In this document: positions 54,881-64,000 of the stretch, piece by piece | Layout of the letters: every line of letters starts with the position of its first letter | Position numbering within the stretch: position 1 is the stretch's first letter | DNA from: PALSA-350 sp963834445 | GTDB taxonomy: Bacteria > Acidobacteriota > Terriglobia > Terriglobales > Acidobacteriaceae | Assembly (NCBI GenBank): GCA_963834445.1 | Contig: CAWIBU010000008.1 | Location: 248,001-312,000 of the forward strand | Length of the DNA: 64,000 nucleotides | Direction of reading: 5' to 3' | Made by a program: the position numbers and the translations under genes | The notes under the pieces: model-generated | What the model was told of the DNA's origin: nothing | Database searches by the model: none | The model's input: the letters and a program-made list of their open reading frames with translations, nothing else

Positions 54881-55813
54881 TCAGCCGACAACCACACGTG
54901 CCATAGCGAGTTCCAGAATTTCGGGGGTGAAGACCAGCTCGCCGGCTTGCTTGCTGCGCTTACGGTAAAGCGCAGTGGTCTCGCACAGGGCAACGATGTC
55001 TTCCACTTCTGCGGGGTTGATCACGCTTTCGAGAATTCGCTCGCAGAAGCTTTGCTCGTCAAGGTCCTGCAGAATAAAGCCGCGTCGTTTGGCATCGCCC
55101 AGGTAGTAGGAGGCTACCTCGGCTAACATCTGCTGGGCGTCGTCGGGTATCTCAACGCGATGGGCTTTTCCTACCCTTGCGCCAGGAAGGACGAGCTTAA
55201 TGCCGAAAATATTGTCCAGATCGCTGTTGGCCTCAAACGATACCGTGGTTGCGGCGACCAGCACATTCTGCCGCTCGGAGGTCGTCTCAATCAACGCATC
55301 CAGCTCCGTAAGAACCTCAGGATTGCCTTCCTGATAGGCAAGGTCGATGCGCGGCAGCAGGAGCATCACCTTCTGACGTTTGTAGCCGCGGACCAGGCTC
55401 TTGGCCTTGGCCAGCGCGTCGCTGTCGCGGGGATTGAAGACCGTAACCACGCGATCCATACCCGCCAATTGCGCGATCTTCTGGGCCAGGCTCTTTTTGC
55501 CGGTCTGGTGCGGGCCGATGATCAACACCTCGTTGCCGATCTTCAAGTCCTGGTAGGCGGCGGGGTTGCGCGCGCGGTCGATCAGGTCGGCGATGCTGTT
55601 CAACAGGTCGTCCATGCCCGCAATGCGCGGGCGCAGGGTGCTGACCATCTCATCTTCGAGGCTGAGATCGATGCGCTCCTTACGCTTACGTAACTCGGTA
55701 ACAAATTCGATGAAGGCGGGCAAAGCAGCGACGGAGCCGACAAAGACGGCGAATACCAGCACCTGCTCGGTATAAAGGAGCGCTGCATTGTTGCCTGCCG
55801 CCGGATCGAACAT
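54881..55813 (-). CDS. Membrane-anchored AAA-type ATPase of unknown role
   Basis: This 310-residue protein has one N-terminal membrane helix (about residues 17-37), a basic charged linker and an ATPase domain. Walker A is GPHQTGKKS at 100-108 and Walker B VMLLLPRID near 165. A helical C-terminal lid-like region follows. The arrangement recalls an FtsH-like N-terminus and AAA core, but no protease domain or HExxH motif is present. Its direct partners are not visible in the neighbourhood; it is divergent from an S53 protease gene. Confidence 0.65.
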   Translation of the reverse strand: MFDPAAGNNAALLYTEQVLVFAVFVGSVAALPAFIEFVTELRKRKERIDLSLEDEMVSTLRPRIAGMDDLLNSIADLIDRARNPAAYQDLKIGNEVLIIGPHQTGKKSLAQKIAQLAGMDRVVTVFNPRDSDALAKAKSLVRGYKRQKVMLLLPRIDLAYQEGNPEVLTELDALIETTSERQNVLVAATTVSFEANSDLDNIFGIKLVLPGARVGKAHRVEIPDDAQQMLAEVASYYLGDAKRRGFILQDLDEQSFCERILESVINPAEVEDIVALCETTALYRKRSKQAGELVFTPEILELAMARVVVG

Positions 55814-55939
55814 ATGGGGAGGATATCAGGGCAAACCGTCAAGCGTTATCTTCACCGTTACCCGTAACGAAAGATCAACATCTGTCGCTGATTGCTCCAC
55901 TAGACTTTAGAGGGCGTGAAGCCCTGGGAGCAGCCGCGA

Positions 55940-58648
55940 ATGAGCTGGCCAACACGATTTTGGGTGACGGTGGCGGCCACCCTGCTCTCGACTGCGGCGG
56001 TCGGGGCGCCGGTCGAGCGCAGTCCGGACCTTACCGTGTTGCGGGGGAACACCAGCCAACGAGCGCGACCCGCGTTTGACAAGGGCCGCGTGCCGGATAG
56101 CCTGCCCCAGCTACACATCCTGATGATGTTGCGGCGGCGCGCAGACAGGCAAGCGGCGCTGGAGCGCTTGATCGGACGGCAATACGATCCGCGATCTGCG
56201 GACTTTCACCGCTGGCTTACGCCACAGCAATTCGGCGCCGCGTTCGGTCCAAGCGCACAGGATATCGAGACAGTTACGCAATGGCTCAGACAGCACGGGT
56301 TCACCGTAAACCGGGTGCCGGCAGGCGGACTGTTTGTGGACTTCAGCGGGAATGCAGGGCAGGTCGCCGAAGCCTTCCATACCGAGATTCATCGCTACCG
56401 GATCAATGGGCAAGACCACTTTGCAAACAGCGGCGATCCTTCCCTCCCCACGGCGCTAGTCCCGTTGGTTTCTGGTTTTCGCGCGTTAAACGACTTTCAC
56501 CCGCGGTCGCAGGTGCGTCATCCGGGGGTTGCGCATCTGGACCGGACGGCGAAGAAATGGGTCGCGGAGGGCGCCCACCTGACCTCCGCGGCCAATGGCC
56601 TTTACATCACCGGCCCGCTGGACTTTGCCCGGATCTACAGCGTTGACCAGGTGTGGAAAGAGCATCGGGATGCGCGGCTCACCTCGCCCCTGCTGGTCGG
56701 CACAGGGCAGACGATCGGCGTGGTGGGCGAAGTGAACCTGGCGAACGCGGACATACAATCGTTCCGCGATCAGTTTGGGATCACGGCCCTGGGACCGAAT
56801 GGCTCAGTAGAGATGGAGAATCCGCCAGCAAGCGTATGCGCTGCGCCGGACCCGGCAGCCAATGAACCAGAGGGTTACCTGGATGCGGAGTGGGCGGGGG
56901 CGATGGCGCCGGACGCCACTGTGGATTACGTTGCCTGCGGTCAGCAGGGCGTGACCTCGGGGGCCGATCTGGCGGCTGCCTACATGATTAGCGACGCGGC
57001 GCACGTGCAGAAGATTTCTGTGCTGAGCACCAGCTATGGTGATTGCGAAGCGCAGCCGGAGAGCGAGGCGAACCAGTTCTATGTCTCGCTGTGGCAGCAG
57101 GCGGCGGTCGAAGGCATTACGGTCGTGGTGGCTTCGGGCGATACCGGTGGCGATGGCTGCCAAAATGTGGCCGCGTACGCGACCAACGGTATTTCGGTGG
57201 TGAACGAAGCATCGACGCCGTATAACATCGCGGCCGGCGGCACGGACTTCAGCGATGTGTTCAGCGGCACGACGGCCACTTACTGGTCGGCGGCAAACGG
57301 GGCCGACTTCGTGAGCGCGCAGTCGTATATCCCGGAGATGACTTGGAACGAGACGTGCGCCAGTCCCCTGGTGCTCGCGCATTTTGGCCAGGACTTCACC
57401 AACAGCTACGGTGCGCAAGGATTTTGTACCTACGCCGCGCAACTGCCCCCCGCCCCCAATACGGCCTTTTCGCCCTATGCCAACGCCTTTGCCGGCAGCG
57501 GCGGGCTGAGCACGGTGTCGCCGCGGCCCGCGTGGCAAACGGGCGTGCCGGGGATTCCGCAACAGGCAGGACGAGCGGTGCCCGACATCGCCATGTTTGC
57601 TTCGGGCGGGTATACCTGGGCGCAGACGCTGATTCTTTGCGACTCCGGCCTGTCAGGCATGCCGCCGGGCACCGCCTGCGACTTCACGAACGCTAACGAC
57701 GTATTCGCCAATTACGGTGGGGGCACTTCGTTCGTTGCGCCTGCCTTTGCGGGGATCATGGCGTTGATCAACCAAAAGAGCGGCGATCGCCAGGGGCAGG
57801 CCAACTATGTGCTCTACCCGCTGGCTGGGGAACAGTATGTGACCTATGCCAGTTCGACCCAACCCAGCCTGGCCAACTGCGCTGCCTATCTGGGACCGCA
57901 GACGCTCAGCGGGTGCTATTTTCACGATGTGAGCGCGACGCCGACTTCGGGCGCTTCTCCGTTTATCACCGGCAACACAGCGGTTCCCTGCACGGGCACG
58001 GCCACGGCCGCCGGGACGTTCACCGACAGCAGCACGGACCCCGCGTCGAACAATGAAAACTGTTACGGCTACCAAATCACGGTCACGGATAATGCCGGCA
58101 CGCTGACGACCACGCCGGATTACTACGGGGTGCTGTCGGCAGCGGACAATGCCACGTCTGCTGCATTCGCCGCTGGGCCGGGTTATGACCTGGCGACCGG
58201 CCTGGGCAGCCCCAACGTATATAGCCTGGTGAACGCGCCGCAGTGGTCGGGCGGCGGTCTTGCCACCAACGTCACGCTGGCGGCCACCGTCTCAGCGCAG
58301 ACGCTGACCTTACTGGCGACGGTCATGGACCAGGGACGGCTCCCGGTTCTGGGGGGAACGGTTACTTTTTATTCAGGCAACACGGTGGTGGGGTCGGTGA
58401 CCAATCCATGCTCGCTGCGTGGTCTTTTCGGGTTATCCGTGGCCGCCTCGACGCTGGGGGCAAGCGGCACGTATAACAATGTTTTCGCGTCGTTTGCCGG
58501 GGGCGGCGAGAGCTGCCGGCGCAGGACAGCTACTTACTACGGATCGCAATCCCCACCGGCCACGGTGGTGCTCAGCCAGGGGCGCCCAGGGACAGTTTTT
58601 AAGAGGCCCCGCCCCGATGTGCCAGCGCCAGCCCGGCGCAGCCAGTGA
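55940..58648 (+). CDS. Second secreted S53 (pro-kumamolisin) peptidase
   Basis: This 902-residue serine-carboxyl protease has a signal peptide, a pro-kumamolisin domain (DFHRWLTPQQFGAAFG; to about residue 190) and an S53 domain. The Glu/Asp motif is EGYLDAEWAG and the nucleophile Ser is near residue 597 in GGGTSFVAPAFAG. A short Ig-like tail follows. The ATG at 55940 with GGAG upstream is preferred; a GTG at 55916 would add eight residues. It is related to the S53 gene at 13.6 kb but carries fewer C-terminal Ig-like repeats. Confidence 0.9.
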   Translation: MSWPTRFWVTVAATLLSTAAVGAPVERSPDLTVLRGNTSQRARPAFDKGRVPDSLPQLHILMMLRRRADRQAALERLIGRQYDPRSADFHRWLTPQQFGAAFGPSAQDIETVTQWLRQHGFTVNRVPAGGLFVDFSGNAGQVAEAFHTEIHRYRINGQDHFANSGDPSLPTALVPLVSGFRALNDFHPRSQVRHPGVAHLDRTAKKWVAEGAHLTSAANGLYITGPLDFARIYSVDQVWKEHRDARLTSPLLVGTGQTIGVVGEVNLANADIQSFRDQFGITALGPNGSVEMENPPASVCAAPDPAANEPEGYLDAEWAGAMAPDATVDYVACGQQGVTSGADLAAAYMISDAAHVQKISVLSTSYGDCEAQPESEANQFYVSLWQQAAVEGITVVVASGDTGGDGCQNVAAYATNGISVVNEASTPYNIAAGGTDFSDVFSGTTATYWSAANGADFVSAQSYIPEMTWNETCASPLVLAHFGQDFTNSYGAQGFCTYAAQLPPAPNTAFSPYANAFAGSGGLSTVSPRPAWQTGVPGIPQQAGRAVPDIAMFASGGYTWAQTLILCDSGLSGMPPGTACDFTNANDVFANYGGGTSFVAPAFAGIMALINQKSGDRQGQANYVLYPLAGEQYVTYASSTQPSLANCAAYLGPQTLSGCYFHDVSATPTSGASPFITGNTAVPCTGTATAAGTFTDSSTDPASNNENCYGYQITVTDNAGTLTTTPDYYGVLSAADNATSAAFAAGPGYDLATGLGSPNVYSLVNAPQWSGGGLATNVTLAATVSAQTLTLLATVMDQGRLPVLGGTVTFYSGNTVVGSVTNPCSLRGLFGLSVAASTLGASGTYNNVFASFAGGGESCRRRTATYYGSQSPPATVVLSQGRPGTVFKRPRPDVPAPARRSQ

Positions 58649-58719
58649 GGTGAGTCTTTTGCAGCCCGAATCGTGTCTAAGACTTGTAGCCTCCCTCTGA
58701 TTCCAACATACTGAGCGAA

Positions 58720-60393
58720 GTGTTATTGGCTTGGGCAAAGCAAATGAACCTGGGTGCGGCGGACTACTCTCCTGAATTCGAGCTGGTGCTGGCTTGCCTG
58801 AGCTGGCCGCAGGAGTTGGCGGACGGGGAGCGCATACGAGCGATCGCGCAGCAGCCAGTCCGTTGGGCGCAGGTGGTCTCCATCGCGCGCTATCACAAGG
58901 TGGTCCCGCTGTTTTTCCGCAACCTGGAGAGCTTCGCGGCGGAGTACGTGCCGAACGAAACGGCTGAAGTGCTGCGAGCGGAAACGGCTACGAATACTCA
59001 CCTCTGCCTGCAGCGCACCGCTCATCTGCGCCTGCTGCATCGCCTCTTTCGCGATCAACAGATCGAGATGCGCATTTTCAAAGGGATTCCGCTGGCGATT
59101 GCCGCGTATGGGGACGCTACATTGCGCGATGTCGGGGATATTGATCTGCTGGTCGCGGAGAACGACCTATTCGCTGCCGGTGAAGTGCTGCGCAGCCAGG
59201 ATTATTATCGCTTCGAGCCGCAAGCGCGGTTGACGCCGCGCCGCCTGCGTTCGTACATCACCCACCAGAAAGACTTTTCTTACGAGCACCCCGGGGCCGG
59301 GGTCATCATCGATTTGCACTGGCGTCTCTTTCGCAATGCGTGGCTGCCGGCCAACGCCACGCTCGGCGAAGTAGGGGAGGACTGGCTCGAGCTGGACACA
59401 GAGCAACTGCCGATCCTGCCCGCGCCCCGGTTGCTGCTTTATCTCTGTGTGCACGGAGCGCTGGACGGCTGGCTGCGACTGAAATGGCTGGCCGATATCA
59501 GCGCGCTGCTGCACAACATGACGGAGGAAAAGATTGCGGCGACGGTGGCGATGGCGAGCGAACAGCAAGCGTTGCCGCAATTGACGGCTGCGATCCTTTT
59601 GTGTGATGACCTGCTTGGCCCCCATGCGCTGCCCGCCGGCTGTCTGGACCGCGAGGACAAAGTGGTGGCACGCATTATGCGGTTTGGAAAGCGGTTACTG
59701 ACTTCGAACGACTACTGCCCGATACGCGAGAAGATTCCTTCTCCGCAGTGGTTTTTCAACGAACTGCTTCTCCATACCTCTGCCCGGTATCGCTTCGATC
59801 TCTTTAAGCGATCGCTGTTCCGTCCCAGGGTGTGGCGTTGGGTAAGTCTACCGGACGCACTGTTTCCGCTGTATGCATTGCTCAGCCCGTTCGAGTGGAT
59901 GGTCTTCCACATTCATCATCATTGGGAGATGCGCAGGCGGCCTGAGGGCCCTCGCCGGAGAGGCTTCCCGCTGCGCAGGATCGTGCATACCCGGCCCGTC
60001 GATCTGGCCTTGGCCATCGAAGCCGGCTGCATGCTCACATTTTTTCGCATAGCGCTAAGCTTTTTGCCGATGCAGAAGCTGACGGCCTGGATGAGCCGGG
60101 CGAATCTTGCGGAACCCTCGCTCTCGCAACGGAGGCAAGCGCTGATTCTGCGCCGTATTGAGTGGTCAATCGACGCGGTGGTGCGTCATGCTCCGCTGAA
60201 TTTCGTTTGTTTTCCGCAGTGCTTGGCGGCGTACTTTATGCTGCGCCGACGGCGTATCGCGAGCAAGCTTTTCTATGGGGTGACGCGCGATGAGGATCAG
60301 CTCAAGGCACACACGTGGGTAAAGGTAGGCGACCGCACCGTAGTCGGCGGTGACGTCGAATCGCGTTTCACCGTGCTGACTACGTTTCCGTAA
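58720..60393 (+). CDS. Nucleotidyltransferase fused to lasso-peptide B2-type cysteine protease domain
   Basis: This 557-residue protein has two recognisable parts. Residues about 20-330 look like the uncharacterised nucleotidyltransferase family found in some lasso-peptide clusters (RIFKGIPLAIAAYGD, DVGDIDLLV with Asp140 and Asp142). Residues about 430-557 resemble the B2 leader peptidase (transglutaminase-like). The putative triad is Cys501 in FPQC, His531 in KAHTWV and Asp545 in GGDVESRF, with spacing like McjB. No precursor, B1 (PqqD-like) or asparagine-synthetase-like C gene is seen nearby, so it is an orphan here. The start is uncertain (GTG 58720 or ATG 58744). It could process another peptide substrate. 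Confidence 0.8.
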   Translation: MLLAWAKQMNLGAADYSPEFELVLACLSWPQELADGERIRAIAQQPVRWAQVVSIARYHKVVPLFFRNLESFAAEYVPNETAEVLRAETATNTHLCLQRTAHLRLLHRLFRDQQIEMRIFKGIPLAIAAYGDATLRDVGDIDLLVAENDLFAAGEVLRSQDYYRFEPQARLTPRRLRSYITHQKDFSYEHPGAGVIIDLHWRLFRNAWLPANATLGEVGEDWLELDTEQLPILPAPRLLLYLCVHGALDGWLRLKWLADISALLHNMTEEKIAATVAMASEQQALPQLTAAILLCDDLLGPHALPAGCLDREDKVVARIMRFGKRLLTSNDYCPIREKIPSPQWFFNELLLHTSARYRFDLFKRSLFRPRVWRWVSLPDALFPLYALLSPFEWMVFHIHHHWEMRRRPEGPRRRGFPLRRIVHTRPVDLALAIEAGCMLTFFRIALSFLPMQKLTAWMSRANLAEPSLSQRRQALILRRIEWSIDAVVRHAPLNFVCFPQCLAAYFMLRRRRIASKLFYGVTRDEDQLKAHTWVKVGDRTVVGGDVESRFTVLTTFP

Positions 60394-60429
60394 GGTCGGC
60401 GGCAACAGATTTGCCGCTTGCGAGGTGAC

Positions 60430-60935
60430 GTTGGTACAGCCGTCCCTGACGGGACTGGATTGGGCGCTGCCATTTATGTCATCGGCGGCAACGGTTCAGA
60501 GAAACGCTACTCCCAGATTTGTCATTCCGAGGAGTTGACTTGCGTGCGGCAAGGGGTTTGCCGCTCGGTTCGTTTCTTTCGTAGTCAGTTCATCGCCAAG
60601 CAGGAAGTGGGGCGCCAGGGATGGTTTCGGTCCGAAAAGGCTGTCGGGCAAGCCCTGCGAGCTCACTTGCGGAGCTTTGGTTGGGAAAAAGGCGCACCGC
60701 AGATACCTCCACTTCGCTACCCCCGAATTCCTGCGAGGCTGGTGGCGCTGGCAAAGTTCATGCGGTCTTCCTTAACGAAGACCGCACACGTGGATCTGTC
60801 TTACGTAGCGAAACAGGAATTCGGGTACGCTACGGTCGGGATGACAAATTTGCTTGAGGGTCGGGATGGCAAATTTGCTTGAGGGACGGGTTTAAAGATT
60901 TGCTTGAGGAACTAAAAGCAGGCACTCTCCGCGTT
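60430..60935. repeat. Repeat region with hairpin copy G showing compensatory changes
   Basis: A family-2 palindrome (GTCCCTGACGGGAC) is at about 60440. Family-1 core sequence surrounds a double-stem hairpin: outer CCCCGAATTCCTG at 60721-60733 and CAGGAATTCGGG at 60814-60825, inner TGCGGTCTTC at 60761-60770 and GAAGACCGCA at 60777-60786. CGCTAC is found on both sides of the hairpin. No gene is seen in 60394-60955. Confidence 0.85.
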
Positions 60936-60955
60936 TGTTGCCCCTGGATGGGATT

Positions 60956-61186
60956 TCAGGTTGCTTTGTGAGGGTGAAGGGCCGCGCGCACCTTTTCGAC
61001 ATGGGTTCCGTGACTGCGGATCGCTTCATGCAGTTGATCGCCGGTGACGCCGAACTCTTTGGACCAATAGGCGACGTCTGACGTCATCTTGGGGTTGATG
61101 ACCCTGGGGTCGTGAGGACCCTTTGCGTGGTCTTCATGGAGAGGGTGCGGTTCGTGGGCCTTAGGACTGTTGTGGTGCTCAGACAT
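60956..61186 (-). CDS. Small DUF3606 domain protein
   Basis: This 76-residue protein has a His-rich N-terminus (MSEHHNSPKAHEPHPLHEDH). A DUF3606-like domain follows (SDVAYWSKEFGVTGDQLHEAIRSHG), a short helical fold seen in many soil bacteria with no firm function. The start at 61186 is supported by GGGAG six bases upstream. The 261 bases between it and the next gene show no clear feature. Confidence 0.8.
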   Translation of the reverse strand: MSEHHNSPKAHEPHPLHEDHAKGPHDPRVINPKMTSDVAYWSKEFGVTGDQLHEAIRSHGTHVEKVRAALHPHKAT

Positions 61187-61447
61187 GATGTGCTCCCTCA
61201 TTGCTCAGTTCTCTTAGTGGATGTCCATGGAGAGGATGAGGATGTACCGCCACGGGTCACCGAACCTGAAATCACAAGGCGGGCGAGCTGGAAAGGTACG
61301 TAACCGAATGGTTAACAGGCGTGGAGTACCAAAACGATAGGGGGTTTTACAGGCGCATCTTGATGGAATCTTCTGGACTCACGATCAAGGTCATGTTTCT
61401 CATAGAGCAGACAGTTTGGGATCATGATTTTATCGAGGACACGCCCG

Positions 61448-62779
61448 ATGTGTGACCAAATGCCCGCTCAAGAGGCCGGACGGATGTGCTGGTTCGGCAT
61501 GCTGGCAGCCCTCATGCTCCTGTTGCCGCTCAGTGTTCATCGTACACAGGCGCAAACCTCACCGCTGCCACAGTTGCAGGCAGCCGACCCCTACGTTGCC
61601 GACCTGTTTCGCCGGAGTGGTTCTACCGGGATGGTGGTGGTGGTGGTACGCGGCAATGAGCGTTGGATGCAGAGCTATGGACAGACGCATCCCGGCTCCC
61701 ACGAGAAGCCGAACGCTGACTCCCTGATCCGGCTTTGCTCGCTGACGAAGATCATGACAACGGACCTGCTGGTGAAGATGGTGGCCGAGAGGCGCGTCTC
61801 GCTTACGGACCCGCTGCAGAAGTTCGCACCGCGCAACGTCATTGTTCCTGAACGCACGGTTCGCGGCGCGATCGGCCGCCCGATCACGCTGGGCGACCTG
61901 GCGACGCATACGGCGGGCCTGCCGCGCGAAATCGCTTATCCCGTGGGGGATGCCGGCCATTTCACGTTTCCCGACTATAGCTTTCGCTGGCAGTGGCTGC
62001 CTGGGTACCGGCTGCGCACCGTTCCCGGAACGGCCGCGCACTATTCCAACGTAGGGTTCGATCTGCTGGCAGACGCTTTGTCCGCCGCTGCCGGCAAGCC
62101 CTACCCGCAGCTGTTTGCCGACCGCATTGCCAGGCCGCTTGGGCTGCGGGATACAACGCTGAGCCCGACCCCCGGCGAGTGCGCTCGGCTGCTGATCGGG
62201 GCGAAGAGTGAAGGGCGGTGTACCGATACTACGGCCGCCGCCGGATCGGGCGGAATGTATTCGACAGCCAACGATATGACGCGCTGGCTCGAATACCTGC
62301 TCGATCTGCCCGGGGTACCCATGCACCAGGACCCTGCGGCAACGGCGACCTACATCCCAGCCTCGCAACTGCGCTGGACGCAGGGCCTGGGGCACGCCGG
62401 CGTACCGAACGGCATCGGCCTGGGCTGGGTTCACATCAACCAGCCGGATGACCCCACCATGATTATCGAGAAGACCGGCGGCGGGGCGGGCTACACAACC
62501 TATATCGCGCTCAATCCCGGGCGCCACATTGGGCTATTTGTCGCTGCCACTGAGGGCAGACGTGGGGGAGCTGATATTTTCCGTGAGAGCAATGATCTGC
62601 TTACCTATCTCGCCGGGCTGACTCCTGTACCAGTGGAGGCGATGGAACTAACTGCGGAAGGGGCTCACGCAGACGTGCAGGTGCACCAGGTAACCCTGCA
62701 CAGGCATCACAAGAATGTGGAACGGCCGCGTCTCACCAGGCAAATTGCGCGGACGAGTGGGGTTGCTGCCGGCCAGTAA
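61448..62779 (+). CDS. Serine hydrolase, class C beta-lactamase/penicillin-binding-protein-like
   Basis: This secreted hydrolase of about 443 residues has a signal peptide (LAALMLLLPLSVHRTQAQ). The three active-site elements are SLTK with Ser98 and Lys101, YSN in AAHYSNVGFD, and KTG in IEKTGGGAGY. Such proteins include AmpC, D-aminopeptidases and esterases, so lactam resistance should not be assumed. The ATG at 61448 has GAGGA eight bases upstream; an ATG at 61424 is the alternative. The gene stands alone, with a hairpin after its stop. Confidence 0.88.
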   Translation: MCDQMPAQEAGRMCWFGMLAALMLLLPLSVHRTQAQTSPLPQLQAADPYVADLFRRSGSTGMVVVVVRGNERWMQSYGQTHPGSHEKPNADSLIRLCSLTKIMTTDLLVKMVAERRVSLTDPLQKFAPRNVIVPERTVRGAIGRPITLGDLATHTAGLPREIAYPVGDAGHFTFPDYSFRWQWLPGYRLRTVPGTAAHYSNVGFDLLADALSAAAGKPYPQLFADRIARPLGLRDTTLSPTPGECARLLIGAKSEGRCTDTTAAAGSGGMYSTANDMTRWLEYLLDLPGVPMHQDPAATATYIPASQLRWTQGLGHAGVPNGIGLGWVHINQPDDPTMIIEKTGGGAGYTTYIALNPGRHIGLFVAATEGRRGGADIFRESNDLLTYLAGLTPVPVEAMELTAEGAHADVQVHQVTLHRHHKNVERPRLTRQIARTSGVAAGQ

Positions 62780-62788
62780 AGAGAAAAG

Positions 62789-62816
62789 CCGTGGCGGCGC
62801 GCTAAAACCGCCACGG
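62789..62816. terminator. Hairpin between convergent genes
   Basis: CCGTGGCGG (62789-62797) and CCGCCACGG (62808-62816) form a perfect nine-pair stem ten bases after the hydrolase stop. No T-tract follows, so it may act as a weak or Rho-assisted terminator. Confidence 0.6.
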
Positions 62817-62863
62817 TACCGCAATGCATAAAGGCCCGGCCACGAGGTTGGCAAAGAGCAGAA

Positions 62864-64000
62864 TTATTTGTGCCTTTCGCGATAGTTGGTGTGCTTTGCC
62901 AGAAGGATTCCCTCGAACGCGGAAAAGGCGACGTCGCCGCAATCGTTGATTTGACTGTTGACGAAACCCTCCACCTGGAAACCGCCAAGTGTATCTCCGG
63001 TGGCTGCCACGACCGAGTCTTTAGTGAAGAGGCCGTAGCCGTTTGCGAAATCGGCCTGCATCAGAACCACGCCGTCATCATTGATCCCGACAGAGGTGAC
63101 GGAGTTGAGGGTGATGCCGGAAATCGTATCGCCTGTTTTCGCGGCCACGCCGCCTGGGCCGAAAACTGCATAACCTATACAGTTGGGAAGGCAGTTCGAC
63201 CCGGTTGCGTATTGACCGGTAAAGGCAGTTCGGCCGAAATGGCTAATGGCCGGAGAAAATGCGCTCACCAAAGGAATGCGATCAACGATTTTGCCGGGAA
63301 GAGCAAGTGCCTTGTGTTGGGTGAACGCGCCCATTTGGTAAGTTCGCGACGCAGGCAAAAAGCGGTTGACATCGAAGACCACGGTTCCGAAGTCACTGAG
63401 CCCGAATAGTCTGTTAAATGAGTTGTTTCCCGAGAGGGGGAAACCTTCTATCGCGGAATCAGACTTGAGCAGGACCCGATCGAGCGTAAAGACGCCGGCC
63501 TGCCCGCCTCCGGAGGAGTCGCTATAGTCCGCGTGGAAGACAATTTCTCCCATATCGTTGATCGTGCATTCCCTAAAATCCTGGATAGTGAGTCCATCAA
63601 TGACATCTCCCACTTTGACCAGTTTTCCTTCGGGGACAATCGATTCGCCATGCCTTACAAATTTTCCGATTGCACTCGAGAAGCCGGTTCCATAAGAGAA
63701 AGTCAGCGCGAGTTCGTCGAAATCATTGACTCCGCAGAGCGTTGGCGAGCCGACCGTGAGACCACGAACGATATCTCCTTTTTTTAACAATGCGTGATTT
63801 CTGCTAAAAATACCGGAAGCACCTGCATAGCTACCGTCGAAGTAAGTGGCTTGAAAAACGACCGTGCCCCAGTCATTCAAGGCCACATTTCCGAAGGTTA
63901 CGGGCGCGATGCCATCAATTTTTACCCCGCTTTGGGCAACGACCTCATACTGATAAGTGGATTCGGCTGCATACGAATAACTGGTCAACAAGGCAGCAAG
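62864..64000 (-). CDS. Secreted repeat protein of unknown function, 5' part beyond window
   Basis: The frame stays open to the right edge, so the start is missing; the first visible residues look like the end of a signal peptide. About 375 residues consist of repeats of roughly 60 residues with a G-D-x-I-x-G-L segment followed by I-N-D-x-G-x-V-x-F-x-A (for example INDMGEIVFHADYSD). This resembles beta-rich repeat proteins of Planctomycetes and Acidobacteria annotated as DUF7453 or choice-of-anchor proteins. No enzyme motif is seen. Function is unknown; surface or extracellular location is likely. Confidence 0.7.
   Translation of the reverse strand, partial: LAALLTSYSYAAESTYQYEVVAQSGVKIDGIAPVTFGNVALNDWGTVVFQATYFDGSYAGASGIFSRNHALLKKGDIVRGLTVGSPTLCGVNDFDELALTFSYGTGFSSAIGKFVRHGESIVPEGKLVKVGDVIDGLTIQDFRECTINDMGEIVFHADYSDSSGGGQAGVFTLDRVLLKSDSAIEGFPLSGNNSFNRLFGLSDFGTVVFDVNRFLPASRTYQMGAFTQHKALALPGKIVDRIPLVSAFSPAISHFGRTAFTGQYATGSNCLPNCIGYAVFGPGGVAAKTGDTISGITLNSVTSVGINDDGVVLMQADFANGYGLFTKDSVVAATGDTLGGFQVEGFVNSQINDCGDVAFSAFEGILLAKHTNYRERHK

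Noticed and set aside
58649..58719. Lasso-peptide precursor upstream of the B2 fusion
   Set aside because: The gap is only about 70 bases and shows no short ORF with a leader and Gly-starting core; the repeat DNA downstream has none either.

Overview
The window looks like a chromosome segment of a GC-rich, heterotrophic soil bacterium of the phylum Acidobacteriota, probably class Terriglobia. This is inferred from three things: an OAR-type TonB-dependent receptor with an N-terminal carboxypeptidase-regulatory domain, two pro-kumamolisin (S53) proteases, and many dispersed palindromic intergenic repeats of a style I associate with that group. No phage, plasmid, IS transposase or CRISPR array was seen.

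Layout. (1) 1-13.6 kb: a nitrogen-scavenging neighbourhood with dihydropyrimidinase translationally coupled to an NCS1 permease, gamma-glutamyltransferase, an M13 metallopeptidase, a penicillin-acylase-type Ntn hydrolase, a frameshifted MFS carrier, and a Rieske oxygenase overlapping an NCS2 nucleobase permease. (2) 13.6-16.9 kb: a secreted S53 protease. (3) 17.3-25.2 kb: the Kdp potassium system, with a shortened KdpD-like kinase divergent from kdpE, a repeat island, a possible structured leader, then a 28-residue membrane peptide and kdpFABC. (4) 25.8-30.3 kb: a DUF1080 (3-keto-glycoside hydrolase type) gene, a Gfo/Idh/MocA oxidoreductase and an M61 aminopeptidase. (5) 30.3-38.1 kb: two sensor kinases, one with nine 92-residue HAMP-type repeats. 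(6) 39.3-47.6 kb: a carbohydrate locus (GH105, an unknown toroid-like protein, a TonB receptor, a FadR-family regulator and a PcaD-like hydrolase). (7) 47.7-54.7 kb: tRNA-Val, a ROK sugar kinase, a sugar MFS symporter and a decayed GH38 alpha-mannosidase. (8) 54.9-64 kb: a membrane-anchored AAA-type ATPase, a second S53 protease, a nucleotidyltransferase fused to a lasso-peptide B2-type cysteine protease domain, a DUF3606 protein, a class C beta-lactamase-like hydrolase and a truncated repeat protein.

The most unusual layer lies between the genes. At least five families of hairpin-forming repeats fill almost every intergenic gap. One (seven copies) is a double-stem hairpin with compensatory base changes in both stems, and in most copies it sits inside another repeat. 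Another nested palindrome lies inside a coding sequence: it adds about 62 in-frame residues to the penicillin acylase just before the catalytic serine, where this family normally carries a spacer peptide that is cut out. The orphan lasso-B2/nucleotidyltransferase fusion and the possible kdp leader RNA are the other main leads.
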